From the NCBI GenBank assembly GCA_963726375.1, contig CAVSCE010000007.1, positions 310,001 to 374,000 on the forward strand: a stretch of 64,000 nt of DNA. Direction: 5' to 3'. This DNA comes from UTCFX2 sp963726375. Its GTDB lineage: Bacteria > Chloroflexota > Anaerolineae > Anaerolineales > UBA4823. The notes beneath the pieces are model-generated. The model was given only the letters and a program-made list of their open reading frames with translations, searched no databases and was not told the DNA's origin. Positions within the stretch are counted from its first letter, which is position 1, and every line of letters starts with the position of its first letter. This document shows positions 8,596 to 16,902 of the stretch, one piece after another. The position numbers and the translations under genes were made by a program.

Positions 8596-8668
8596 TGTGG
8601 CAACACCTCCTCTCCTGTAGTATGGCGGAGAATTGGCGAACTTCCGATCCGAATTTGTTGTTTTTGAA

Positions 8669-8696
8669 GTATTACATAGAAGTATTTGGTTGTCAA
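8669..8696 (-). promoter_or_regulatory. Sigma-70-type promoter for the mobB leader transcript
   Basis: Minus-strand TTGACA (8691-8696) and TAATAC (8669-8674) with a 16-base spacer. The -35 is a perfect consensus. It lies just after the end of the nicotinamidase-like gene and gives a leader of about 230 bases before mobB. Confidence 0.65.
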
Positions 8697-8724
8697 TGCC
8701 GCCGCGTGATAATAGATTTGTCTC

Positions 8725-9777
8725 TTAACATGGATTTGAAAAATCCAGCCATGAATCTATTGGATCAGTAGATTGGACAATATTCATGCCTGCAATCTTA
8801 AACCGTTCGAAAGCCGCATCCGCTTCTGATGTGTAGTCGACCACTCCTGGGACAACAACAGGAGACGTACAATCCTCAAGCAAATAGACCTTCCGCACCA
8901 TTTTTTGATCAAATTCAGAAATGTATTTGAGCAGGTCTGCAATTGTCCAGGCAACACAATGGCTTTTTGCCTGACCGGCGATGATGATGGCATCATGTGT
9001 CTCGACCAACCGGATGAATATTCGATTCTTGTCTGCTAGAGATTTTCCGTGCGGACCTTTCAATACTTCCGGACCAATCGCAGAGTAATGTTCAGTCAAC
9101 GGATTATCGCCCTTGATGTTGAAATTTGCTTGTGTCTTTCTAGCGATGGTGTGAAAAAAAATAGCTTCTTCAACTGCTGGAACGAATGCATGGCCCAGGC
9201 TGCCCAGCATGACATGGTAAGGCCAGATTGTCAGATCATATTTCTGGCGTTCCATTAATGTTTTTGTATAATGAAGCAGATGCTTCTGCCCTTCAGCAGG
9301 GTCAATCCCAATACTTGGGGCGATGTCTGGATTGAACCGCCATCGACCGTCTTTCACGTCTTGATAACTAATTAAAGTGTGCGGGTGGGGGTGATTGCCG
9401 TTTGCATCAACGATGAAAATCGGGTGGAATATTTGAACGGCGGAATGTGTATCCAACGTGGCTGTAATATGGGTTAGCACGGACAGGTTGCTGTAGATAA
9501 AATTGCATAATCGGCGATTATCTTCGACTGCACCCAACCCAGAGCGGCCTGAGACAAAAAGCTCGAATCCCGGGATGCAAAATGAGTTCTGGATATCGAT
9601 AAGGATCAACCCTATCTTGAAAAAATCCAAATTTGCCGGTCTGATTTGATATTTATGCGCCCATTCGATGGCTTCATCTGCGCGCTTCTGATAGTCGACT
9701 TTCCAGATTTCGCCAACATTTTCTGGTGAATAATGGGGGGGAATTGGCAATTTCTCGGTATTGATTACCCTTCTCAA
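8725..9777 (-). CDS. Isochorismatase/nicotinamidase-like cysteine hydrolase
   Basis: A 350-residue member of the isochorismatase-like hydrolase fold, longer than the usual 180-220 residues. Expected nicotinamidase elements are in order: catalytic Asp61 in ILIDIQNSF, metal ligands Asp109/His111/His118 in TLDTHSAVQIFHP, catalytic Lys222 in NIKGDNP, and nucleophile Cys274 in AKSHCVAW. It would hydrolyse nicotinamide to nicotinate or a related amide in NAD salvage; substrate identity is inferred from motifs only. The extra length comes from an N-terminal extension and an insertion between residues 120 and 220. It is transcribed as its own unit, with the mobB leader promoter immediately downstream. 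Confidence 0.75.
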   Translation of the reverse strand: MRRVINTEKLPIPPHYSPENVGEIWKVDYQKRADEAIEWAHKYQIRPANLDFFKIGLILIDIQNSFCIPGFELFVSGRSGLGAVEDNRRLCNFIYSNLSVLTHITATLDTHSAVQIFHPIFIVDANGNHPHPHTLISYQDVKDGRWRFNPDIAPSIGIDPAEGQKHLLHYTKTLMERQKYDLTIWPYHVMLGSLGHAFVPAVEEAIFFHTIARKTQANFNIKGDNPLTEHYSAIGPEVLKGPHGKSLADKNRIFIRLVETHDAIIIAGQAKSHCVAWTIADLLKYISEFDQKMVRKVYLLEDCTSPVVVPGVVDYTSEADAAFERFKIAGMNIVQSTDPIDSWLDFSNPC

Positions 9778-9821
9778 AACATCCTCCGAACTTGCTTTAG
9801 CTCCTGAATCAAGAAAATTCG

Positions 9822-11265
9822 TTAAGTCCGCTTTATTCGGCCGCCCGACTTGCGAGAATTTTGTCTGGGCTTTCCGATGAACGGAGGGGCAGTAATGGCA
9901 AAAATCTCGCAGATTCGCCGGTCGAGCATTCGGCTGCGAAGTCTTGGATCCAGCTCTTCCAGGCTTGCGGATGACGTGATCACAGTTGGCAGCTCTGCAT
10001 TGTAGCGATAATTGAAAAGCTGATAAAGCTTCTCTTTTACCCAGGGAGTGGATGATTGCGTGCCCAGGTCATCCAGGATCAGCAAGTCAATATGACGAAT
10101 TTCTTCAAAACGGCGATCCAGGGTTATCGGGCTGTTTGGGCTGAATGTTGCCCGCAGGTGATCTAACAAATCTGGGACTGCAATCATCATTGGAGGAAAA
10201 GACCCTTCAGCTACCCGATTCCCGATTGCTGCCGCAAGGTGAGTTTTTCCAGTACTGAAACCGCCCAGAATCACCAACCAGCCCCTTGGATCTTCCGAAT
10301 AATCCTGAGCTGCCTGGTAGGCGATTTCTAAGCTGTGCAGGTCTTCTTTATTTAATCCTTCATCATTTCGCAAGGAGAAGTTTTCAAAAGTTTTCGCTGG
10401 AAATAGCTCAAGTGAAGACAGCTCATGATATCCGATGTCTCCCTTTGGATTGCGGTGGTCGGGAGCAAGGATTTTTACGACCGTTACCCAATCGTCATCA
10501 TAAAGCCGGGATTGAATCCTCTCATCCATATCCCGATTGGATAAATTTGTTGTAACTACCATCGGTAGGCGATTGATATAGCGGTAATTAATGATTTGAA
10601 AGAGCTTTTCCTGCGCCCAGCTGGTTGCATTTTGGCTCCCAAAATCATCCAGAATGAGAAGCGGCGCCTGACGGATGCGCTCGAACCGATCTTCAAATGA
10701 GGCTCTGAGGATCGCCGTATGCAAATCGGAGCGAATCGAGCAGGTCAGGGACAGTGATAAAAAGTGAGGGAACGCCGAGGCTGACGGCAAAATTTGCGAT
10801 GGCAGCTGCGAGGTGGGTTTTCCCGCAGCCGTTTCCACCTTGCAGCAGCAGCCAGCCTTCCAGGTGTTGAGAAAAGCGGGAGGCCTGATTAAAGGCGACC
10901 TCAAGCGAATCAGCCTGGCGAGGGAAAAGACCCACACGGCCGCGCGGCTCGAAGTTTTCGAAAGTCAAATCTCGCAGCTCATCTAGGTGGCTGAGCTCGA
11001 AAAGACTCTGACGAACCTGCTGGCTGACCTGAGCCTCACGGCAGGTGCATAGATGGACCTTTCCGAATTCTGGATGCCCAATCGGCACATCTCGACGAAG
11101 GTAGCCCACCCCATGACATTGGGGACAATTTGGGTCTCCCGCCAGATCCGAAGCCTGAGAATATGCGATTTCAGTGTTCGACGAAGTCAGAGAATTCGCC
11201 TTCCACGTATCGTCGGCGAGCTTCTTCAATGTCTGATCGATCTTCTGGCTTTTCTTTTTTTCCAT
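9822..11265 (-). CDS. DnaC-like helicase loader with two tandem AAA+ domains (frameshifted)
   Basis: N-terminal zinc-binding module CPQCHGVGYL..CTCR, as in DnaC/DnaI-type proteins. First AAA+ domain: Walker A GGNGCGKTH, then VPDLLDSLR, Walker B LLILDDFGS and RIQSRLYD. Second AAA+ domain: GGFSTGKTH, VPDLLDHLR, LLILDDLGT and RLRSRMLD. The two halves are clearly homologous, so the gene arose by internal duplication and should give about 480 residues. As written the frame breaks near 10700: the first ORF ends at 10693 after FAYGDPQSLI, and the other begins upstream of ASFEDRFERI. A one-base correction restores it. It probably loads DnaB onto DNA. Starts at 11292 or ATG 11265 overlap the DnaD-like gene by about 95-120 bases. 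Confidence 0.75.
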
Positions 11266-11890
11266 GCTTTCCTTCTCGTCGCCAGCGTTCAAGAATTGCC
11301 GACGTATAATGCCAGCTCCGTTTGTTGTTTTTCACAGCAAGCCCAATTGCTTCTTCGATCCAAGGGAGTGGGTAAGTCCGCTCGGCTTCGGTCAATTCGT
11401 CGGCAATTATCGGAGTGAGTGGGCCAATATTTTCCTCATAAATTCGAAAGATGTTCGGCGGTTCGCTGACATCAAGGGGGAGTTCTGGGGCTGAATCGAA
11501 TGGTTTCCAATCACCGCTCTTGATTGCCCGCAATGCTGCTCGACCTTTTGGAGAGTTTAAAAAATAAATGTCTTCTGATAATTCTTTTTGTGGAGCTTTA
11601 GCGTGCAAGATAGTGCCGCGCATTACTGCTCGGGATAACGCTTGATCAAGCGCCGCGCAGGGATCTGCAGCCGCAGAGTACAAACCTTTCATGAATAAAT
11701 CATCTTTAATAATATCTGAGCGGCTGATGTAACGAAAAACCCCTTCCATCCGATCCAACCGCCAAAAAAAATAGATGCTCAATTTCAATTCGTTCAGATC
11801 GTCTATCCCTTGAAGAATCTCACGAAAAAAGGGGGCTGGGATTGAGACCTGGTGGATCTTGCCTTCAGGAAACCCTTTAAACTGCGCCAT
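11171..11890 (-). CDS. DnaD-domain replication protein
   Basis: About 239 residues from ATG 11890 (MAQFKGFPEG), which sits one base after the dnaB stop. The C-terminal part (IFRIYEENIGPLTPIIADEL..WIEEAIGLAVKNNKRSWHYTSAILERW) is a standard DnaD/DnaB-II primosome domain that binds DNA during replication initiation. The N-terminal half is probably a winged helix. The gene lies between the replicative helicase and its putative loader, which supports a primosome role. A longer frame to 11938 overlaps dnaB and is unlikely. Confidence 0.82.
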   Translation of the reverse strand: MAQFKGFPEGKIHQVSIPAPFFREILQGIDDLNELKLSIYFFWRLDRMEGVFRYISRSDIIKDDLFMKGLYSAAADPCAALDQALSRAVMRGTILHAKAPQKELSEDIYFLNSPKGRAALRAIKSGDWKPFDSAPELPLDVSEPPNIFRIYEENIGPLTPIIADELTEAERTYPLPWIEEAIGLAVKNNKRSWHYTSAILERWRREGKHGKKEKPEDRSDIEEARRRYVEGEFSDFVEH

Positions 11891-11891
11891 T

Positions 11892-13331
11892 TTATACAAC
11901 TCGGGAAAGGTCGACCTGATACGTGGCAGCGTTTTCAAATTTGGCGATTTGACTTCGGAAAACCAGCTCGATCGTACCTACAGGGCCATTCCGATGCTTG
12001 GCGACTTTAATCTGGGCGACATTCTGTTTCAGGGTATCTTTTTCATAGAGCTCTGGGCGGTGGATAAACATGACAATGTCAGCATCCTGTTCAAGGCTAC
12101 CGCTTTCACGTAAATCAGAAAGCTGCGGTTCTTTATCAGCGCGCTGTTCAATGGCGCGAGAGAGTTGAGCAGCAGCTAACACCGGTACATTCAGCTCACG
12201 TGCCAGGACTTTCATATTTCTGGAGATATAGGAGACTTCCTGGACGCGATTCTCTGAGCGTGTCCCGCTGCTCATCAACTGCAAATAGTCGACGAGGATC
12301 AGGTCAAGCTGGAATTCCAGGTGCAGCCGGCGAGCTTTCGTTCGAATTTGTAGCGGCGTCAGGGCAGGAGTATCATCCAGGAAGATTATTGTGTCGCCCA
12401 GTACTTCAATTGCGTGGGTAAAAAGGGGCCATTCGTCTTCTGTAAGCTGTCCTGTTCGGAGTCTCTGAGAATCAATCCCTGTTTCTTGGGCGATCATTCG
12501 CTGTACGAGCTGTTCACTTGACATTTCCAGGGAGAAGATAGCCACGTGTTTTTTAAATTTTTGGGCAGCATTTTTTGCCGCTGAGAGCATGAAAGCCGTC
12601 TTTCCTGTTCCTGGCCTTCCGGCAATGATAAGAAAATCAGAAGGTTGCAGACCGCCCAACAACCGGTCCAGATCGAGGAATCCAGTTGGCACTCCAAGGC
12701 TCTCGGCGTCCCGGTTTGCAAGCTGGTCCATTCGGTCATAATATTCGCTCAGGACTTCACGAATGTTTCGCAGATCGTGGGTTGTCCGCCTTTCGCTGAC
12801 TCCAAAAACAGCTTTTTCGGCGTCGTCCATTACTGTGTCAACGCTTGTGTCTTGCTGGTAAGCCAGCTTGGCAATCTCATTCGCGGCTGAAAGCATCCGT
12901 CGGCGGATAGCTGCCTCTTCAACAATGTGACCATATGCTTCCGCATGTAAAGATGTAGGGACGTTGTGAATCAGGGCAGAAAGATATGCCGGACCTCCTG
13001 CCTCAGCCAGCTGGCCGAGTTGTTCCAGCTCTTCGGACACTGTCAGGAAATCAATTGGCACCCTTCTGTCGTGAAGCCGAGTAAACGTCTCCCAAATCCA
13101 GCGGTGGCGGTGAATGTAAAAATCATCCCCCTTGAGAAAGCTGGCGACATCGTAATAGGCTTCTGGATTGATTAAGATCGAACCGATAACAGCCTCTTCC
13201 GCTTCACGGCTTTGAGGAACAATTTGTGGTGCAGGACGGTTTTCGTTGGTTAGAATTGTGTCCATGAGTTCAGGAAGAAAAACCGGGGGCGCTGGATCAT
13301 CATCCGACGGACCCCGGCCTGAATTGATCAT
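11892..13331 (-). CDS. dnaB: Replicative DNA helicase DnaB
   Basis: A 479-residue hexameric 5'-3' helicase that unwinds DNA at the replication fork. The N-terminal DnaB domain starts around residue 38 (PQSREAEEAVIGSIL). The RecA-like motor has Walker A GRPGTGKTA (238-246), MSSEQLVQRM, Walker B LILVDYLQLM and the DLRESGSLEQDADIVMFIHR motif. There is no intein. An acidic/proline-rich N-terminal tail of about 35 residues is extra. It is second in the operon, nine bases after the bifunctional-nuclease-domain gene, and is followed directly by the DnaD- and DnaC-like genes. Confidence 0.95.
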   Translation of the reverse strand: MINSGRGPSDDDPAPPVFLPELMDTILTNENRPAPQIVPQSREAEEAVIGSILINPEAYYDVASFLKGDDFYIHRHRWIWETFTRLHDRRVPIDFLTVSEELEQLGQLAEAGGPAYLSALIHNVPTSLHAEAYGHIVEEAAIRRRMLSAANEIAKLAYQQDTSVDTVMDDAEKAVFGVSERRTTHDLRNIREVLSEYYDRMDQLANRDAESLGVPTGFLDLDRLLGGLQPSDFLIIAGRPGTGKTAFMLSAAKNAAQKFKKHVAIFSLEMSSEQLVQRMIAQETGIDSQRLRTGQLTEDEWPLFTHAIEVLGDTIIFLDDTPALTPLQIRTKARRLHLEFQLDLILVDYLQLMSSGTRSENRVQEVSYISRNMKVLARELNVPVLAAAQLSRAIEQRADKEPQLSDLRESGSLEQDADIVMFIHRPELYEKDTLKQNVAQIKVAKHRNGPVGTIELVFRSQIAKFENAATYQVDLSRVV

Positions 13332-13340
13332 GATTAATAT

Positions 13341-13904
13341 TTATTGATCTTTACTTTCGCTTTCATCGTCACCTGCTTCGTCGAGGTCCAATCCTTCCAG
13401 GAAATCCTGGAAAATGGATAAACGGTCCTCGCCATCTTCAACTGGCGAAGGTTCATCTGGTTGAGCTGAACCGTCAGGTTCCTCTTTCAGATCTTCTTCT
13501 GGGATAATCCCAGCCGTATCCATCACGGAGCGATCGACGAGGATCGGGACATGGGCGCGAACTGCAATGGCCAGGGCATCCGATGGCCGAGCATCGATGT
13601 TTAAGTAACTGCCATCTTTTTCTGCAACGATATTTCCAAAGAAGGTGTCATCACGAAGAGAGACTACTTCCACACGCACAATTTTTGAATCAAGCTGGTG
13701 AAAAACATTTGCCAATAAATCATGAGTGAGTGGTCGGGCTACTTCCACTTCTTGAAGCGCGATCGTGATTGATTCAGCCTCATATACTCCGATCCAGATC
13801 GGAAGATATCGTTCGTTATCTTTCTCACGCAGAATGACGATCCGCTGTTGAGACATCAAGCTGACCCGAATGCTGTCAATCGCGACCTCTATCATATCTG
13901 CCAT
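13341..13904 (-). CDS. Bifunctional nuclease (BFN/DUF151) domain protein
   Basis: A 187-residue protein whose first 130 residues are a BFN/DUF151 domain (MIEVAIDSIRVSL.., YLPIWIGVYEAESI, RPSDALAIAVRAHVPI). The last 50 residues are very acidic. Members of this family have been linked to DNase/RNase activity in plants and are otherwise widespread in bacteria with unclear roles. ATG 13904 is chosen because GGAGG lies at 13911-13915; the frame extends to 13970 without a better start. It is first gene of the dnaB operon, which suggests a link with DNA replication or repair. That link is inferred from context. Confidence 0.85.
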   Translation of the reverse strand: MADMIEVAIDSIRVSLMSQQRIVILREKDNERYLPIWIGVYEAESITIALQEVEVARPLTHDLLANVFHQLDSKIVRVEVVSLRDDTFFGNIVAEKDGSYLNIDARPSDALAIAVRAHVPILVDRSVMDTAGIIPEEDLKEEPDGSAQPDEPSPVEDGEDRLSIFQDFLEGLDLDEAGDDESESKDQ

Positions 13905-13951
13905 ACACAGCCTCCGCTTTGCATAATCAATAAGAGGTTCAACAAATTGTA

Positions 13952-13980
13952 TTCTAACATGGAATGACATGATGCAACTT
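13952..13980 (-). promoter_or_regulatory. Possible promoter of the dnaB operon
   Basis: On the minus strand a TTGCAT element is followed, at somewhat short spacing (about 15 bases), by TAGAAT, about 50 bases upstream of the chosen start of the BFN gene. Weak candidate. Confidence 0.3.
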
Positions 13981-14029
13981 CGATTCGATTCCGGTACAAT
14001 TGTTAAAGAATAGTATCAGGGAGATTAAT

Positions 14030-14058
14030 TTGCAATTTTTTAAGATTCTGGTTATAAT
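14030..14058 (+). promoter_or_regulatory. Sigma-70-type promoter of the winged-helix regulator gene
   Basis: TTGCAA at 14030-14035 and a perfect TATAAT at 14053-14058 with a 17-base spacer, about 85 bases upstream of the TTG start at 14143. Confidence 0.6.
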
Positions 14059-14142
14059 CGACTGAATTCAAGATTAGAAATCTTGGTGTTATCAGAAGGG
14101 GTTAGTTTTTGTTAAGATAAGGCACGCCAGGACCGGCATGAT

Positions 14143-14799
14143 TTGAAACCAAAAATTCTTTGGATAGAGGGAAGGCGGGCAGAAAGCCCGCATTTTATAC
14201 CCGGATTGCGAAAAAAGGGATACCAGGTTGACGTCTTCGCGACCGGAAATGAAGCATTGGATAACCTCACGATTCTCAATCCAAACATGGTTGTGATCAA
14301 CGCTGCCTCTATGCGTACAACGGGAAAACGGATCGCCCGTTCCTTGCGAGCCAAAGTGAATTCAACCCCTATCCTTACAATCGTTAATAGTGATCAGGCA
14401 GTCACAGCCGATCCAAGCATCGATGATATTCTTGCTTTACCTTTTACTTCTCGTAAACTTCTCAATCGGATTCAGCTTCTCCTTCCTGGAGATAGTCTAA
14501 ATACTATTCAGATCGGACCGATCCATTTGGATTTAGAGCGGAAACGAGTGCGCTGCCAGGAACGAACATCAACACTTACGCCTCGGTTGGCAGAGCTGCT
14601 AAAAATCTTCCTTGAACACCCTGGTGTGGTTTTAGAACGTGAAGATCTCTTTCGAAAAATCTGGAACACAGAATATACAGAGGATACCCGCACACTGGAT
14701 GTTCATATAAGCTGGCTTCGTCAGGCGATTGAAGCCGAGCCGCGAAAACCGCAATTTATGCACACTGCCAGGGGGGTCGGCTACAGGCTTGACATTTGA
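14143..14799 (+). CDS. OmpR-type winged-helix regulator with degenerate receiver
   Basis: A 218-residue protein. The C-terminal half (about 120-218) is a typical OmpR/PhoB DNA-binding winged helix (LTPRLAELLKIFLEHPGVVLEREDLFRKIW.., HISWLRQAIE, ARGVGYRL). The N-terminal half has the length and strand pattern of a response-regulator receiver but not its chemistry: the acidic pair after the first strand is replaced by EGRR and the phospho-accepting Asp position by Asn/Ala (MVVINAAS). It probably acts without phosphorylation. The start is TTG 14143 with AGGA about ten bases upstream. No histidine kinase is adjacent. It converges on the kinase-nucleotidyltransferase gene. Confidence 0.78.
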   Translation: MKPKILWIEGRRAESPHFIPGLRKKGYQVDVFATGNEALDNLTILNPNMVVINAASMRTTGKRIARSLRAKVNSTPILTIVNSDQAVTADPSIDDILALPFTSRKLLNRIQLLLPGDSLNTIQIGPIHLDLERKRVRCQERTSTLTPRLAELLKIFLEHPGVVLEREDLFRKIWNTEYTEDTRTLDVHISWLRQAIEAEPRKPQFMHTARGVGYRLDI

Positions 14800-14841
14800 T
14801 GCATATGAGTAGACCATTCTCTGTTCTCAATTCTTCTAATA

Positions 14842-16767
14842 TTAGTTCTCCTTAAAACTCTGCAAGGTTTCCAGGTAATACTCGGGCAGACCAATATCAA
14901 AGCGTCTCCCATCCATGATCAATCCCAGAAATCCATCTTCCTGGCGAAGTCGATCAAGGGCTGATGTAAGCTGGAATTCACCTCGCTCGCGGACATTGTT
15001 CCTGATATGTTCTTCAAGATATTCAAATATCTCGGGTTTGATAACATATTGACCAAATACCGTGAGGTATTCGTCGGCTGGAAAACCCGAGATGCGAAGG
15101 TTCACCCGGGCATAATCGACTGTTGGTTTTTCAGCGAATTCTGTGACATTCAGCAAACGATCCTCTTCAATCCAAACCCCGGCAACTGTCCCGAAATTGG
15201 CAATCTGATCTTCTGCGGTGCGGCGTAAGCCGAGCAGATTAATGCCGTGTTGTTGATAGGCTTCGATAAGCTGCTGTGCGCAAGATTGCTCGCGGTTTGA
15301 GCGATAAAGGTGGTCGCCTAACATGAGCAGGAATGGCTCGCTCCCAATTGATTCGCGGGCACAATAAATGGCGTGCCCAAAGCCCTCTTGATTCGTCTGG
15401 ATGATAAAAGTTACCCGCCGACCCATCTCAAGGATTCGGTGTGAGTAATCCTGGAAATGACGCGGCAGCTTGTTGTAATTTTCGATCGTAATCTGGTTTT
15501 TAAAGAATGCCTGAAACTCATCGAGGTCGCTTTCTTGCACAATGATAAAGACTTCTTCGATGCCAGCTTCCAGCGCTTCCTCGACAATCAGCAGTATAGC
15601 TGGTTTTGCGATTCCATCTCGGTCGATAATTGGGAAAAGCTCTTTCTTTGTTGCTTTTGTTGCTGGAAAGAGCCTGGTCCCAAAGCCGGCAGCCGGGATG
15701 ATTGCTTTTCGAACTCGCATGCTGGGTCTCAGGGTAAGCTCTAAGGCATGCAGGTCCAGGTCGCGGCGGAGAATCTCAATGACTGCCTGTTGGTCAGCTG
15801 CACTGCGCGCAATAAACTGCGCTGTGCCGTCCCCTTGGGATCCGACGCCTTTCCCTCCCCAAATATGAGGTTTGAGCGGACCGTATTCCAGCACATGATG
15901 CAGGGCTGGCGCCTTCAATTCCTCCGGGCAGGCAGGTGCTGCATAGCGGTCAAAAAATGCCTGGGCTTCAACCATCAGGTCTCCGAGCAGCTGACCGTTT
16001 GAATTCTTAAGGGCTTCAATCGCCTGGCCTACTATGCGTTTATTAATGGGTCCAAGAAGCTCCTGGACATCGCGTTCGACCTGGTTCTCTGCAACCGGGA
16101 AACAGCGGTTCAAGCGGTTGAGAATTTCTAATGTGTCTTTCCGTGCGTTTAAATCGACAACGACGAAATGAAGCTCATTTTTCACCTGAAGCTCAGTCGT
16201 ATCAAGTCGGTCGCCATCGAATACCATCAAAACCGGACGGTTTCCAAATGCACAGCCCTGATCCATCCGACCGCAGCGGGAAGGGGTTGTGATTTCTCCA
16301 TGATAAGCCAGCTCCATTTCGCCGCGGATTGTCAGCTTCAGGTCGTAGGCTCGGTTAAACGCCCGGGCAGCCAAGACGCAGATCGCGGCGCTGGATGACA
16401 ATCCTTTCTTGATAGGCAGGTCAGTCTGATAATTGTTCAGGACAAGCCCGCGGACGTGATAATTTGTCAGAGCCTGGTACGCGACGCCAGCAATATAACT
16501 CCAAAACCCACCTTTTTGAGCTTCCTCGAATAAAGCCTTCGGCTCCATCGGGATCTCATAGGGACCATGTCTCTCGCCTTCTGGCGTTGTCGAGGTCAGG
16601 ATTAAAGATGTCGGATGCGGTTCGGCTTCGGCATAGATACCCTGGTCAGTCCCGCAGATCAAGGTATACCCTTTTTCGATTTCGGCATTAATTCGGCGAT
16701 AACCTCCAGCCCAATCGGAGTGTTCACCAAACAAACAAATCCGTCCTGGCACAAATAGTTTCATCAT
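14842..16767 (-). CDS. Bifunctional GHMP sugar kinase / sugar-1-phosphate nucleotidyltransferase
   Basis: A 641-residue fusion. Residues 1-345 are a GHMP kinase: motif 1 GRICLFGEHSDWAGG (8-22, galactokinase/glucuronokinase style), motif 2 PIKKGLSSSAA (118-128) and motif 3 GGKGVGSQGDG (304-314). Residues 350-641 are a GalU/RfbA-like nucleotidyltransferase with IIPAAGFGTRLFPATKATKKELFP (split here: activation motif 356-379), LMLGDHLY and FAEKP. The product could phosphorylate a free sugar at C1 and then make an NDP-sugar, like the eukaryotic/Bacteroides fucokinase-pyrophosphorylase and plant glucuronokinase plus pyrophosphorylase pair. The substrate is unknown. An in-frame ATG codes Met350, so a separate transferase could also be made. 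There is no frame break. Confidence 0.82.
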   Translation of the reverse strand: MMKLFVPGRICLFGEHSDWAGGYRRINAEIEKGYTLICGTDQGIYAEAEPHPTSLILTSTTPEGERHGPYEIPMEPKALFEEAQKGGFWSYIAGVAYQALTNYHVRGLVLNNYQTDLPIKKGLSSSAAICVLAARAFNRAYDLKLTIRGEMELAYHGEITTPSRCGRMDQGCAFGNRPVLMVFDGDRLDTTELQVKNELHFVVVDLNARKDTLEILNRLNRCFPVAENQVERDVQELLGPINKRIVGQAIEALKNSNGQLLGDLMVEAQAFFDRYAAPACPEELKAPALHHVLEYGPLKPHIWGGKGVGSQGDGTAQFIARSAADQQAVIEILRRDLDLHALELTLRPSMRVRKAIIPAAGFGTRLFPATKATKKELFPIIDRDGIAKPAILLIVEEALEAGIEEVFIIVQESDLDEFQAFFKNQITIENYNKLPRHFQDYSHRILEMGRRVTFIIQTNQEGFGHAIYCARESIGSEPFLLMLGDHLYRSNREQSCAQQLIEAYQQHGINLLGLRRTAEDQIANFGTVAGVWIEEDRLLNVTEFAEKPTVDYARVNLRISGFPADEYLTVFGQYVIKPEIFEYLEEHIRNNVRERGEFQLTSALDRLRQEDGFLGLIMDGRRFDIGLPEYYLETLQSFKEN

Positions 16768-16902
16768 TATTGCTCCTCAAGCTGGTTGTTATTCCTGTGA
16801 AGGCATTTTGCAATGGATTATTCGCAGGGAATATACCGCAGGTTGGCAGAAATCGCAACTGCAGTTGCGGCTTTTCATGTAAAATTACGATGTCCTAAGA
16901 TC

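Noticed and set aside
13905..13970. N-terminal 22-residue extension of the BFN protein
   Set aside because: The strong GGAGG lies just before ATG 13904, and the family begins at MIEVAIDSIRV.
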